Assembly: GCA_024509875.1 (NCBI GenBank)
Contig: JAMPIV010005812.1
Span: forward strand, 620,001 to 684,000
Reading direction: 5' to 3'
DNA: 64,000 bases
Origin: Oreohelix idahoensis
Lineage: Eukaryota > Mollusca > Gastropoda > Stylommatophora > Oreohelicidae
In this document: positions 49,189 to 60,045 of the stretch, piece after piece
Layout of the letters: each line of letters opens with the position of its first letter
Position numbering within the stretch: the first letter of the stretch is position 1
The notes under the pieces: generated by a model
What the model was told of the DNA's origin: nothing
The model's database searches: none
The model's input: only the letters and a program-made list of their open reading frames with translations
Translations under genes and position numbers: made by a program

Positions 49189-50988
49189 TCATGTGGGCCA
49201 GTATATCTTTCTTAACTGGTCATACAGAGGACAATCCTGTAGAACATGCTCAGCAGTTTGTTCGTTTAATCCACATGTGCACAGTGGTGAAGCAGACAAT
49301 CGTAGCTTGTGCATGTGTTTATTCAGTTTGTTATGCCCTGTCCTGAGGCAAAAAATAGTTATCTGTCCCTGCCGGTCAAGAGTGTGGTAGTCGTCGTTGG
49401 GTTGGTTCTGTTCTCTTCTGATAGTCTGGATAGCTCTCTTTTTCTCAAAGTATGTGACTTCATTATCTTCTTGTTCACATTCTCCTCCCTTTTTTGCAAG
49501 TTTATCTGCCTTTTCATTTCCGGGTACACCACCATGAGATGGTACCCACTGAAGTATGGTTCTCTTTTTGGCAGCTACCTTGTTTAGTTCATTTCTCAGA
49601 TGCGGGAGTTTACCACCCTTGAGAGCTTGCAGGACAGACAGTGCATCTGTGAGGATGACTACCTGGTGGCAGTCAGAGTTGGTGTTATAAATCATATTTG
49701 CAGCTTGCTCTAGAGCTTGAACCTCAGCTGTATAGTTGGAACAGAATTTACCAGTGGGAATGTGCCTAGTCTCATAGTGGTTGTCAGGATATGAGATAAA
49801 GATACCGGCACCTCCATTCCTAACATCATTAGTTGCTGATCCATCTGTATAGGCATGTATCCATGATTGATCGGGATAGCTTTCTTGGATCATACTCAAT
49901 GTAGCAGTTCGTTTTTGCAGATCATTATACTCACATCCACTTGTGAGACCACTGACTGATGTATTAATTTGGAGGGCACTGCTGGCCTGCTCCCATGGTA
50001 CAGGGTATAGGGTGGGCTTCAGTGGTGTTGTCTTCATGGATAGGTCTTCTTGATGCTGTCTTTTAAGTCTTTTTCCCCGATGCACAAAGCTGCTACGCTT
50101 TAGACGTCCCAATGCCAGATCATCTAGTCTTGCCTTCATTGGGTGCATTGGCATACTGTTGTACTTTTCCATCTGGATCATGCTTTTTGTGTCTCTTCTA
50201 TGGGACAATGTCTGTAATCCAGCAACCTTCTGCATCTCTGTTATTGGTGTAGTTTTCATGGCTCCTGTAATGAGCCTGAGAGCTTGATTTTGCACCTTGT
50301 CCAAAGACTGCAGATGTGAGTTAGCAGCTGATGACCATGCTGCTGAGCTAAACTCTAAGTGTGGTCTTATTACTCCATTATAAATCTTCTTTAGATTTCG
50401 TTCATTTGCTCCCCAGTTGGTACCTGCTAATTTTCTGAGTATGCCTAGTCGTCTTCGGGCCTTTCCTTCTGCATTTTCAATATGCTTATTCCATGTAAGC
50501 CTTTGGTCAAATGTCACCCCAAGATAGGTGGGGTAGCTTTCTTCCTTGATCACGGTTCTCCCTAGGTGTATGTTAGCTGCTTTGTCCTTGGGGGCGAGGG
50601 AGAACAGTGTTGTGGAGGTTTTGTCTGTGTTTATTGTGATAAGCCATTTCTCTGCCCATGACACTAGCATGTCTGCTGCCCGCTGCATTCTATAATTTGC
50701 TGTGGTGACGTTTTCATCAGCGCACCAGAGTACTAGGTCATCTGCATATAAGGCAGCTTTCACTCCAGCAGGGAGATCTTTCACCAGGCCATTGATGTAA
50801 ACAAGGAAGAGTGTTGGGGAAATTACTCCTCCTTGAGGTACCCCCTGATAGAGCAACACTTTTCTGCTCTGCAGACTGTCAAGAGTGACTCTAGTTCTCC
50901 TGTTATGCAAGTATGACTGGATCCATTTCATCATGTTGCCTTGGATTCCACTTCTCCTAAGTTTTGCAATAAGGCCATCTTTCCACAC
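49189..50988 (-). CDS. LINE-D ORF2, RT, RNase H and C-terminal zinc motif
   Basis: 599 codons uninterrupted. The apparent start is only where the frame opens after an upstream break. RT: GVPQGGVISP near 49-58, catalytic YADD at 81-84. RNase H at 377-501: D382 in YTDGS, E422, D448 in TDALS, and WVPSHGGVPGNEKAD with D495. The C-terminus has C570-x-C572, H581 and C586, the Cys/His tail common in these LINEs. The protein copies element RNA into target DNA and removes the template with its own RNase H. It is the best-preserved LINE frame in the window besides LINE B. Confidence 0.92.
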   Translation of the reverse strand: MWKDGLIAKLRRSGIQGNMMKWIQSYLHNRRTRVTLDSLQSRKVLLYQGVPQGGVISPTLFLVYINGLVKDLPAGVKAALYADDLVLWCADENVTTANYRMQRAADMLVSWAEKWLITINTDKTSTTLFSLAPKDKAANIHLGRTVIKEESYPTYLGVTFDQRLTWNKHIENAEGKARRRLGILRKLAGTNWGANERNLKKIYNGVIRPHLEFSSAAWSSAANSHLQSLDKVQNQALRLITGAMKTTPITEMQKVAGLQTLSHRRDTKSMIQMEKYNSMPMHPMKARLDDLALGRLKRSSFVHRGKRLKRQHQEDLSMKTTPLKPTLYPVPWEQASSALQINTSVSGLTSGCEYNDLQKRTATLSMIQESYPDQSWIHAYTDGSATNDVRNGGAGIFISYPDNHYETRHIPTGKFCSNYTAEVQALEQAANMIYNTNSDCHQVVILTDALSVLQALKGGKLPHLRNELNKVAAKKRTILQWVPSHGGVPGNEKADKLAKKGGECEQEDNEVTYFEKKRAIQTIRREQNQPNDDYHTLDRQGQITIFCLRTGHNKLNKHMHKLRLSASPLCTCGLNEQTAEHVLQDCPLYDQLRKIYWPT

Positions 50989-50992
50989 CTTG

Positions 50993-51483
50993 TCAAAGGC
51001 CTGCTTGAAGTCGACCCAGATCGTTAGGACCTTTTTCTTCTCCTGGAAGGCATCTTCTACTGCTTGAGACTTGGTCTTCTATACTGTAGCATTCTCTAAA
51101 TCCAGCTTGTTCAGGCACCAGGATCTGCTCAGACTCTAAATACCATTTCAATCTGTGGTTGACTATTCGCTCCATAGTCTTCCCAACACAGCTTGTGAGA
51201 CTGATTGGCCGGTACTTGCAGCCTCGGTCTTACATTTCCCTTTCTTTAGTATGGGTATTGTGATGGCTTCTCTCCATACTTGGGGTACCGTTCCTTTCAA
51301 CCAGCTGTGGTTGAATATCTCAAGCAGTTTTGTCTTTGCTGCTGAGCTCAGATTTACTAGCATTTCGTTGCTGATTTTGTCTGGGCTGGGTGACTTTTGG
51401 AACTTAAGCTTGGAAATAGCGTTCTGTAGTTCTCCTAGTGTGATGGGTTCCCTCATTGGGGCAGGAGTATCTGTCTGTCCCAT
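50993..51483 (-). pseudogene. LINE-D ORF2, RT N-terminal pieces
   Basis: Two overlapping short frames (51,163-51,483 and 50,993-51,175). The first has K-F-Q-K-S-P-S-P-D-K-I-S-N-E and a T-I-P-I-L-K-K-G-K motif. The second has E-Q-A-G-F-R. These are RT motifs 0 to 2, broken by frameshifts at about 51,230, 51,085 and 50,990. Confidence 0.82.
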
Positions 51484-52010
51484 GGTTGCCAGTATTTCTT
51501 TTCTTATCTCTCTCTGATGGTCTATGTTAATGGGTAAGTTGCTTTCTGAACTGTATCTTCTAGCAAACAGGTCTGCAGCTTGTTTTCCTCTGAGAAGTTT
51601 GCCACCTTCATCCAGTGTGATAGTCTGCCTAGGTGAGGAACGCTCTTCATTTAGAGACTTGACTAATCTCCAAAGTTTCTTGCCGTCTATCTCAAGGTTC
51701 AGCGATGCCGTTTTAGTTCTCCAGCTTTTCCGTTTTTCTTCTAGCTTTGTTCTCTGAAACTCTGCTACAGCCTTTTTCCATTTGTTGTGAGTTTCAAGTG
51801 AAGGCTGAGACTCTGCGTCCTTTCTAGCCCTGTCCTTCTTGGAGTGTGCTGGACCAGTATGGTGTGTAGTTACACCGGCATCCTTTGGGAATGTTTTCTT
51901 TTGCAGCTTGTAGTATGCATCTGTTGAAGTCTTTTACCACTTCATTAATGTCTCTGTTCTGTACCTTGAGGGCAGACAGCAGCGTGTTCACCTGATGCCT
52001 GAATAAACCT
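51484..52010 (-). pseudogene. LINE-D ORF2, linker between endonuclease and RT
   Basis: Charged linker read in more than one frame. A K-K-L-W-R-L-V-K-S-L segment is recognisable on the minus strand near 51,690. No domain beyond that. Confidence 0.55.
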
Positions 52011-52926
52011 CAGTTGGCTTTTTTGTAGTTCCATCTTGTAATGGCTGGGCCTGTACTGAGAGTTACACTCTGGACAGTAAGAAAGATTGGGCGATGGTCG
52101 CTTCCCCCTAGTTGGTCTCCTACTTCTCTACTAATAGATCCAGCTATATCTGGGGTGGCGAAGGCAAGATCTGGTGTTGAAGTTGTGTGCATCCTCTGGA
52201 GTAGAAGGTAGGAGTATCTGTGGCAGTATTGACTAGGATTAGGGAGTGATCATCTTGCCATGTTTCAACTTCTTCACCTCTGTGATCTAGATGGTTATAG
52301 CCCCAGCTCTGGGAGTGGCTATTAAAGTCTCCAACTGCTGTAAAGTTGGTGGCTGGTACCTGTATAGAGCTGAGACTCAGGGGTTTGTTGTTTGGACAGT
52401 AATAGTTCAGGAGTTCTATTTCCATCTTGTCTACCTTTAGCTGCAACAGCTGATATTCTGCTCCGTCCATGTAGGTTTTCCATTCGTGCGCTTGAATGTT
52501 ATTCCTTACAAGAGTAAGTACTCCTCCTTTTCGCCTATCTTGTCTGTCGGATCTGAAGCATTGATATCCCCTTATTTTAAAGATTTGATCTGCTTTCAAG
52601 TGAGTCTCTTGGATACAGCAAACACTGACTTGCTTCTCATACAAGATGTTTTCCAGCTCTGTCTTTTTGCTGTATCCAGCCTGCTTGCTGTTCACTCCCT
52701 CTGCATTCCAGTGCATCATGACAAGTGGCACTCTGGGTTTCTCTTTTTCTGTTTTGTTTCGGTCAGTAGTTCTCCTCCGCCGTCTGCTGACTCCACAAGA
52801 CGGTCTAGAGGGTCTTCCAGTAGCTGAGGGTGGGCTCTGTCGAGGCTCAGAGCCCGGCACTGCACCTGCCTGGTGGAGCTCCACAGGGCGAGCACCAGTA
52901 CGAGATTTATTTGACGGTGTACTCAT
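52010..52926 (-). pseudogene. LINE-D ORF2, AP endonuclease
   Basis: Starts at a Met (52,926) after a Ser/Pro/Arg-rich leader. Endonuclease motifs: M-H-W-N-A-E-G-V, C-I-Q-E-T-H-L-K, then A-V-G-D-F-N-S-H-S. The frame shifts near 52,170, after which the other piece carries S-T-P-D-L-A-F-A and the catalytic G-G-S-D-H-R-P-I. This enzyme makes the first-strand nick. Only one break lies inside it. Confidence 0.87.
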
Positions 52927-53523
52927 CCATAGAAAAAAGCGAGTTGCGTGATACTGTGGTTTCCGGTGCGCCTTCTGGCCCAGTATCTACGACTTTAGCA
53001 CCTCTTCAACGGGAGAGTGGGCTCATCCCTAATCTGTTTATGTTCCCAGTAGTAGACTATTCGCAAGCAGCCTGGGGGTGTCACTGCTCTGCGCGGACCT
53101 TGTTTACCGAGGCGGCGTCAGAGCTCGTATGGTGAAAATATGGTTGCATTATATTCAAAATAGGCCTATCTTTCCCGTGGCTTTTCTGCCATCCAGCAAC
53201 TTTGAGTTAGGGAGTTCTGAGCTCCAGTCTCTTTCCCAGGCATTTTATCCTGGCCTGGCACGCATACAGAGGACCCCACTTCTGGTTCTAAGTTAGCAGT
53301 TGGGGATAGGTGGGGTGGCATACTGTGCATTCCCCGTCATCCAGGGGGGGCTCTCCAACTATGCAGAGCTTGCACAATGCTGTGCTCTGGTTCTGGGCTC
53401 TCCCAAGGATTCCTCACGTCCTGCACAGAGCCACTTCCAGATACCCACCACCTGCCATCTCTCCATTGTAGAAATCTCCTGCATGCGGCCATCCAGTCAA
53501 GAGCCAGTATTAAGTCTGGTGCC
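52927..53523 (-). other. LINE-D upstream region, possible ORF1 remnant
   Basis: On the minus strand a Cys-rich stretch (C-x2-C then C-x2-C, about 53,320-53,380) lies between stops. It is not the knuckle layout seen in LINE C. The region is split from its 5' continuation by the LTR element. Confidence 0.4.
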
Positions 53524-53728
53524 TGTCACAGAACACTTTCATGAGTATGAATGATGATAGTGTTTGGCGTTAAGGGTCACTGAACTGTTGTTAACACTTT
53601 GTGAAGTGTAACTCAGCTATTGAGTTAATCTCTGACTTTATGTCAATATGGTGTGACTTGTTCATGCGTGGTAGAAAGCATGAGTGAATACAAGTCTGGT
53701 GTGACTGGGGGAGTCTGTGTTTGACAGC

Positions 53729-54140
53729 CGAGCTAAGCGCTCGAGTCTGTTTTTGGAAGCCGAGCTATAAGCTCGTATTTGTGATTGTATCATTCTTATA
53801 TGGGATTATTGTATTAATTATGTGATAAGTGTATTATCATACAGGCGACGGTTTTCCGCCTAAAAGTGTTCCAGGAGGAACTTTGTTAATAAGTATAATG
53901 TAGACATAATGGTTATGTCATAGGCGACGTTTTTTCCCGCCTAGGAGTATTCCTGTTCGTGGAGAACAGTATAGGGCGTTGCAGTGTCCGCCCCTGAAGC
54001 TACCGTGAAGAAAGGCGACGCGTTTCCCGCCTGGTAGCTGGTTTTTGGAACAAATACAGGCGAAGTGTTTTGTCCCGCCTGGGAGGAGATTCTGGAAGAA
54101 TCTATGGCGAGGGTTATGCCGCCAATCACTGATAAGTGAT
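53729..54140 (+). promoter_or_regulatory. Array of about ten perfect stem-loops in U3
   Basis: Successive inverted repeats: CGAGC/GCTCG (53,729-53,743), CGAGC/GCTCG (53,761-53,775), AGGCG/CGCCT (53,843-53,861), GTTCC/GGAAC (53,868-53,881), GACATAA/TTATGTC (53,903-53,919), TAGGCG/CGCCTA (53,921-53,943), CTGTTC/GAACAG (53,953-53,969), AGGCG/CGCCT (54,013-54,032) inside AGCTACC/GGTAGCT, CAGGCG/CGCCTG (54,057-54,081), AGATTC/GAATCT (54,087-54,103), TGGCG/CGCCA (54,105-54,124), ATCACT/AGTGAT (54,125-54,140). Five share GGCG/CGCC arms. The 3' LTR has the same set. Confidence 0.85.
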
Positions 54141-54145
54141 ATATA
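54140..54145 (+). promoter_or_regulatory. Probable TATA box of the LTR promoter
   Basis: TATATA immediately after the last stem-loop, about 200 bp before AATAAA. Position fits U3/R organisation. Transcription start not demonstrated. Confidence 0.5.
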
Positions 54146-54340
54146 CACCTGGATGGTGATTTATTTGTGCGAGGAGGGTATACCGCACGTATAAGTATTC
54201 AGTGTGCTGTTTGTGCACGTCGGGGAGGCCAGTCCCTAGTTATTGTCGTGACAGTTATTTATTACAGGCATTGTCAGCCTGGATGTGATGTTCGTATGCT
54301 TGTTGATATATTGATATCCAGGACCGTATGTGAACGTTCT

Positions 54341-54346
54341 AATAAA
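54341..54346 (+). terminator. Polyadenylation signal AATAAA in the LTR
   Basis: Canonical hexamer about 100 bp before the LTR end. The same hexamer is in the 3' LTR at about 63,819. Confidence 0.6.
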
Positions 54347-54446
54347 TGTCATGAAGCTGTAACCAGTGGCGTTCGTGTTCATTCATATCCCTAGTATTGA
54401 TCATCATCTACACACGCCACATTCATCAAACAGACGTTCTGACAGC

Positions 54447-54455
54447 TGGGGGCTC
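54447..54455 (+). promoter_or_regulatory. Primer-binding site, tRNA-Pro-like
   Basis: TGGGGGCTC, two bases after the 5' LTR. These nine bases match the start of the tRNA-Pro primer site known from other LTR elements; the following bases diverge. Confidence 0.65.
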
Positions 54456-56150
54456 AAATATGGAGTAAAGTGAACCTGGAGAAGGAATGAAGGATCAACT
54501 ACTTCACCCCTGCATTGACAAATGTAAACAGTTTGTAATTGTTACACTGTGCTGGCAATATACGGTTCTGGAGGCCAAAATATACTCAGCCGATCAACGG
54601 GGAGTTCAGTGAAGCAAGTCGTGACCTACTGACATACACGGCGTTGATACAGCACTATTTTCAAGCTTATTTCTAAGTACATAACAGAGTTGGCTAACGA
54701 GGTATTTTTCATCAGTGACACCGGTAAACAGTCTGACACGGGTTAAAAGTTCACGACCTCTCGTGTGTCTTTCTTTCTGCACTCGAATATTTCACAGAGA
54801 GAGAACGTATTGCAAAGTAACTGTTCGTTTCAACGATGAAGTTCAAGTATTGTCGGAAAAAAGTCACAGTCCAACTTTGAATCTTCTGTACATTGAACCA
54901 AGCAGAAGTAGCATCCGGTGTGATCGTGTATGCTGACCTTTCGTCCTGCAAGTGGGTCAGGGGTGTGCCACTACTGGTCGTTGCGGTCTATTCAGCCTAC
55001 AACAAGTCCTAGAGCTTAAGCCTACTACCTTAACATCACAGACGGTGGATTGTTCAAGTGCTGGCTTCAAGTGTGTCGTTTTGAGTCCGAGTTTCTACGT
55101 CACGTGATGTCCTGTGTGTGCTGTCCACATCCTTTCATCAAGTCACCAGAGAAATCGAGTGTGTACAACTACTACGAATCTTCAGCCTAGTGGATTGTCA
55201 AGTTCGCCTATACCTACTTAAGATACGTATTATGTTTATAAATTAGTTTTGATTGTTTGTGTAATCGTTTCTTTCGTTATAGCGTGTGTAAGTCACTTCG
55301 TGTGGTGTGTGGTCGTGTGATTTGCACAGTTTGGTTAGGCTTGTTTACTTTTTGTGTTCGTGCGGTGTGTGTTCAGTTGATTTGCACAGTTTGTTTAGGC
55401 TTGTTTACCTTTTGTGAATTTGTTGTTATCGTAAGGTTTTGCATTCTTTGCTGTGTTATTTGTACGTTTGTAAGTGTTGTTTGATGTACATTATAATACT
55501 TGCCTTTATTCTTTGTAGGTTGTTGTAATTAGGTTGCAGTACATTAGGATAGATAGTTGTTTTGTTTGAATGGAAGTAATAGCCTACTTGTCTACATTTA
55601 ATTAGGTTAGTCCTAGATTATAAGCATTATACTTACTTATTTAGTAGTTAGTACTGTAGACATATTGGACTTTAGTATTACTGTAGTATTAGTATTGTTG
55701 TAGTACATATTAGTGTTTATATTATAGATTTGTTTAGATGTTATTATAGTTTTGATTAGATGTCATAATAGTTTTCTGTTTTTTTTTATTCAGAATTTGT
55801 GTCAGTGAGCTGGAGTGCGATATCCCAGTACTGCTTATACTGTTACTGTGGAATTTCATCATCTTGAAGACCTGCCATTCAAGACTCTCCTTCAGAGATA
55901 AGTTGATTTATTTCGTGCAACATATACTCTTCTCTGTTTAACATACCACTTAAGCTTTTTCTGGTGGTCATCCCATTGTGCAGTGCTTGTATTCGTTGCG
56001 TTTATTTTTGGCTATATTTTTTGTGAAAATAGATTAATACATCTTTCTTTTTCCCAGAAGGAATTTGTATTGGTCTATCTATAGGCATTTTTTTGTAAAA
56101 TTAATTCCAGTGTATGGGAGGGCCGGTCTTGGAGGTGGGGGGATGACTTC
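54456..56150 (+). other. Long non-coding leader of the pol-less element
   Basis: AT- and T-rich, with no coding frame. It holds a 60-bp tandem pair (period set by GATTTGCACAGTTT at 55,319 and 55,379). TTCTGTTTTTTTTTATTCAG (55,776-55,795) looks like a 3' splice site, so the leader may contain an intron (inference). Confidence 0.6.
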
Positions 56151-56152
56151 GG

Positions 56153-58832
56153 TGTGCTCTGGTTCTGGGCTCTAGTGATTCCTCACGTCCTGCACAGAGA
56201 ATTAGATTGAACCTGCCATTTCCATTGTAGAAAATCTTTATGCGGCAGTGTATTAAGTCTTGCCTGTACAGAACACTTTCGAGTAAATGATGATAGTATT
56301 TGGCGCGTTAAGGGGGGGGTCACTGAACTGTTGTTAAAACACTTTGTTGTAACATATTGAGTTTTTCTCTGACGTCATGTCAATTGGTGTGACTTGTTCA
56401 TTGTAGAAAGCATGAGTGAATACAAGTTAATGGGGGAGTTGTGTTTGACAGCTCCGAGCTAAGCGTCGAGTCTGTTTTTTTGAAGCGAGCTATAAGCTCG
56501 TATTTGTAGATTTTATACACCTATATTGGATTATTGTTTCTTATGTGATAAGTGTATTTCATACTGGCACGGTTTTCCGCCTAAAAGTGTTGCAGGAGGA
56601 TACTTTGTTTAATAAGTATAATGTAGACATAATGGTTATGTCATAGGCGACGCTTTTCCCGCCTAGGAGTATTCCTGTTCGTGGAGAACAGTATAGGGCG
56701 TTGCAGTGTCCGCCTCTGAAGCTACCGTGAAGAAAGGCGACGCGTTATTCCGCCCTGGTAGCTGGTTTTTGGAAAAATACAGGCGAAGTGTTTTGTCCGA
56801 CTGGGAGGAGATTCTGGAAGAATTCTATGGCGAGGGTTATGCCGCCAATCACTGATAAGTGATATATACGCAACCTGGATGGTGATATTATTTGTGCGAG
56901 GAGGGTATAACCGCACGTATAAGTATTCAGGTGTGCTGTTTGTGCACGTCGGGGAGGCCAGTCCCTAGTTAGTTGTCGTGGACAAAGTAGAATGTCAGTC
57001 AGTTATTTATTGTACAGTTTTGGTCATGGATGTAGGCGTATGCTTGTTGATATATTTGATATCCAGGACCGTATGTGAACGTTCTAATAAATGTCATGAA
57101 GCTGTAACCAGTGGCGTTTCGTGTTCTATTCATTTCCCTAGTATTGATCATCATCTACACACGCCACATTTATCAAACAGACGTTTGACAGCTGGGGGCT
57201 CAAATTTTTTATGGAGTTAAAGTGAACATGGAGAAGGAATTTCAGGAATCAAGTACTTTCACCCCTGCATTGACAAATGTAAACAGTTTGTAATTGTTAC
57301 ACTGTGCTGGCAATATACGTTCTGGAGGCCAAAAAATTACTCAGCCGATCAACGGGGAGTTCACGGAAGCAAGTCGTGACCTACTGACATACACGGCGTT
57401 GATACAGCCACTATTTCAAGCTTATTTCTAAGTAACCCTAACAGAGTTGGCTAACGAGGTATTTTTCATCAGTGACCGGTAACAGTCTGACACGGGTTAA
57501 AAAGTTACGACCTCTCGTGTGTCGTTCTTTCTGCACTCGAATATTTCACAGAGAGATGAACGTATTGCAAAGTAACTGTTCGTTTCAACGATGAAGTTCA
57601 AGTATTGTCGGAAAAAAGTCACAGTCCAACTTTGAATCTTCTGATGAACCAAGTCAGAAGCTGTATCCGGTGTGATCGTGTATGCTGAATCGTCCTGCAA
57701 GTGGGGTCAGGGGTGTGCCACTAACTGGTAACGTCTGGCGTCTATTCAGCTACAACTTCCTATGAGCTTGAGCCTACGACTTAACATCACGGTGGATTGT
57801 TTTCAAGTGCGGCTTCAAGTGTTAGTTTTGAGTCCGAGTTTTCACGTCATGATGTTTGTGATCACTGCCAAGAGAACAGATTATTTATCCTATTATCGTC
57901 ACAGTGATCGCTATACCATACAGGGAGATCTCAATCTTGCTAGTGGAAACGCCCCTCTTTCGTGGTTTCATAATATATGCTACAAACTAGCGTGTGACGT
58001 CACTTAACGTTAGTTGGGTCGTTTATTTGCACAGTTTGGTTGGCTTGTTTCACTGACGTGCGGTTTAGTCAGATGATTTGGCACAGTTTGTTTATGCTTG
58101 TTTTACCTTTTGTGAATGTTATCGTAATGCATTCTTTGCTGTGTTTTTGTACGTTTGTAAGTGTTGTTTGATGTACATTATAATACTTGCCTTTATTCTT
58201 TTTAGGTTTATGTAATTAGTTTGTAGTACATTAGGATAGATATTTGTTTTGTTTTATTTGAAGTAATAGCCTACTTGTACCTAGCATTTAATTAGGTTAG
58301 TCCTAGATTATAAGCATTTATACTTACTTATTTAGTAGTTAGTACTGTAGACATATTGGACTTTAGTATTACTGTAGTATTAGTATTGTTGTAGTACATA
58401 ATTATTGTGTTTATATTATAGATTTGTTTAGATGTTATTATAGTTTTTTGATTAGATGATAATAGTTTTCTGTTTTTTTTTATTCAGAATTTATGTCAGT
58501 GAGCTGGAGTGCGATATCCCAGTACTGCTTATACTGTTTACTGTGGAATTTCCTCATCTTGAAGACCTGCCATTCAAGACTCTCCTTCAGAGATATAAGT
58601 TGATTTATTCGTGCAACATATACTCTTCTCTGTTCTGTTTAAACATACCACTTAAGCTTTTTTTCTGGTGGTCATCCATTGTTGCAGTGCCTTGTATTCG
58701 TTGCGTTTATTTTTGGCTATATTTTTTGTGTTAAGATTAATACATCTTTCTTTCCGGAAGAATTTGTATTGGTCTATCTATAGGTATTTTTGTAAAATTA
58801 AATTCCAGTGTATGGGAGGGCCGGTCTTGGAG
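56153..58832 (+). repeat. Tandem, indel-rich copy of 53,389-56,150
   Basis: Repeats the LINE-D flank (from GCTCTGGTTCTGGGCTCT), then a third LTR-like segment (56,265-57,190), then the leader. Differences from the first copy are mostly 1-5 bp indels, not substitutions. The join at about 56,155 has TGTG microhomology. See findings. Confidence 0.9.
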
Positions 58833-59324
58833 AGACTCGGTGTTTAGTGCCCTTGGAATTAGTTGAACATTTATTGGTGTTAGCTGTTTAGAAGTCTTGT
58901 TTGTAATATCCATTGTGTTGTAAATAATGTATTTCTCATGTGGGTGTTTACATATGTGTTTTCTTGCGTCAGTTCTTATATCATTGTAAATAAGTTAATT
59001 TTTTCAGCTCCATCGTTGTCGTTTTGTTGGCAGGGTAGTTTTATACACCCTATAACTATTTTCTTTTTACTTTCATCTGTCATTCCCCTCGCCTGTGGGT
59101 TATTGTTTGTCTTTCTTGTACTTGTAGTGTATTTCATCATCATCAGATCCATTTGTCTTCTTGGATATCATTTATATTTTTAATGCATGACTTGATATGT
59201 GGGAGTATTAAGTGTGAGTGCTATAGGTAAGCAGTAGTAATTATTGAAAGATTCATTACTTCATTAGTATTTCTTGCTTTGCGGTTGCAGCAAGAGTCTT
59301 AAGTGGTACTATTTTCATTAAATA
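58833..59324 (+). other. Leader continuation before the coding region
   Basis: T-rich. CTTTGCGGTTGCAG at about 59,278-59,291 is a second plausible 3' splice site shortly before the coding start. Confidence 0.45.
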
Positions 59325-59378
59325 GTGTTATCCACTTTCGATTTCATTGGTTATAGTATTGCTCAAAGAAATTTAGAC

Positions 59379-59558
59379 ATGGGCAATTCTGCAGGATCCA
59401 TGGATGATTCGTTTTCATCATGGGATGATCCGATGCAAGAATGCAGTAGAACATGTGAGAACAGAAGAAGAAGGATAGCTCTGAGAGAGCTGGCATTAGC
59501 AATTAGGAATGGTGATGCATATGAGGTGTATACCTCTCATATAGAAGTGATAGTGTGA
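59379..59558 (+). pseudogene. N-terminal piece of the element's Gag-like protein
   Basis: ATG at 59,379 starts MGNSAGSMDDSFSSW. MGNSAG fits an N-myristoylation signal (Met-Gly, small residue at position 6), as at the start of many retroviral-type Gag proteins. Upstream codons in the same frame (from 59,325) come from leader sequence. The frame runs through an Arg-rich stretch (R-R-R-R) and stops at 59,558, where local duplication and indels begin. It probably belongs with the frame at 60,046-61,371. Confidence 0.6.
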
Positions 59559-59955
59559 AAGTGTATCAGTTGAGAATGAAGAGTACCTTTGAGATAGGTA
59601 CAACCAAAATGCAGCCAATACAAGGAAAGTGATTCAGCGGTGACTAAGGTTAAAACTGAACAAAATGCATGATGTTGGTGTCCAAACAGTATAATTTGGA
59701 GAGCGTTAAATTCCATACGAGATGAGTCATCATATAGAAGTGATAGTGTGCTGAAAGTGTATCAAGAGTACCATTTAAGGCAACCAAAATGCAGCCAATA
59801 ACAAGGAAGAACCTAAATCGGATTTGAAGAAGGAATCTGATTCAGCGGTGACTAAGGTTAAAACTGAAACAAGGAGTGTGTCAGTACAAACCGAGATGCA
59901 TGATGTTGGTGTCCAAACAGATAATTTGGAGAGCGTTAAAATTCCCATATGAGAT
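59530..59955 (+). repeat. Local imperfect duplication inside the coding region
   Basis: The segment with CATATAGAAGTGATAGTGTG ... AATGCAGCCAATA ... GATTCAGCGGTGACTAAGG ... GGAGAGCGTTAAA appears twice (about 59,535-59,725 and 59,732-59,955). Each copy lacks different small pieces of the other. Confidence 0.85.
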
Positions 59956-60045
59956 GTCATCAACAGTGACTGAAGTCAAGATACCGGATAAGGGTACAAT
60001 AGATAATGATTAGTCAAGAGTAAGGAAATAGTAAGTCACAGGTAA

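Larger units (their letters stand above)
49046..53523 (-). mobile_element. LINE family D (I-superfamily-like), interrupted by an LTR element
   Basis: Minus-strand LINE with a (GAA)n 3' tail at about 49,043-49,057. Domains in order: AP endonuclease, linker, RT, RNase H, C-terminal Cys/His. The 5' side continues past an LTR retrotransposon (53,524-63,922) into 63,928-64,000 and beyond the window. Four or more frame breaks lie between endonuclease and RT, but RT to the C-terminus is one intact frame of 599 codons. Confidence 0.9.
53524..54444 (+). repeat. 5' LTR of the pol-less element
   Basis: 921 bp. It holds the stem-loop array (53,729-54,140), a TATA-like TATATA at 54,140-54,145 and AATAAA at 54,341-54,346. 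That places U3 roughly at 53,524-54,170, R up to about 54,365, and a short U5. Confidence 0.95.

Noticed and set aside
53843..54124. Regularly spaced GGCG...CGCC units as a CRISPR array
   Set aside because: The units are stem-loops with differing arms and uneven spacing inside an LTR of an animal retrotransposon; no spacers or cas genes.
53918..54148. Repeated minus-strand frame seen in both LTRs
   Set aside because: It repeats only because the LTR is duplicated, lies in the stem-loop array, and is broken in the middle copy.
56265..57190. Third LTR as evidence of a separate solo insertion
   Set aside because: It is embedded in a longer duplicated block that includes the LINE flank and leader, so it arose by duplication or misassembly and not by an independent insertion.
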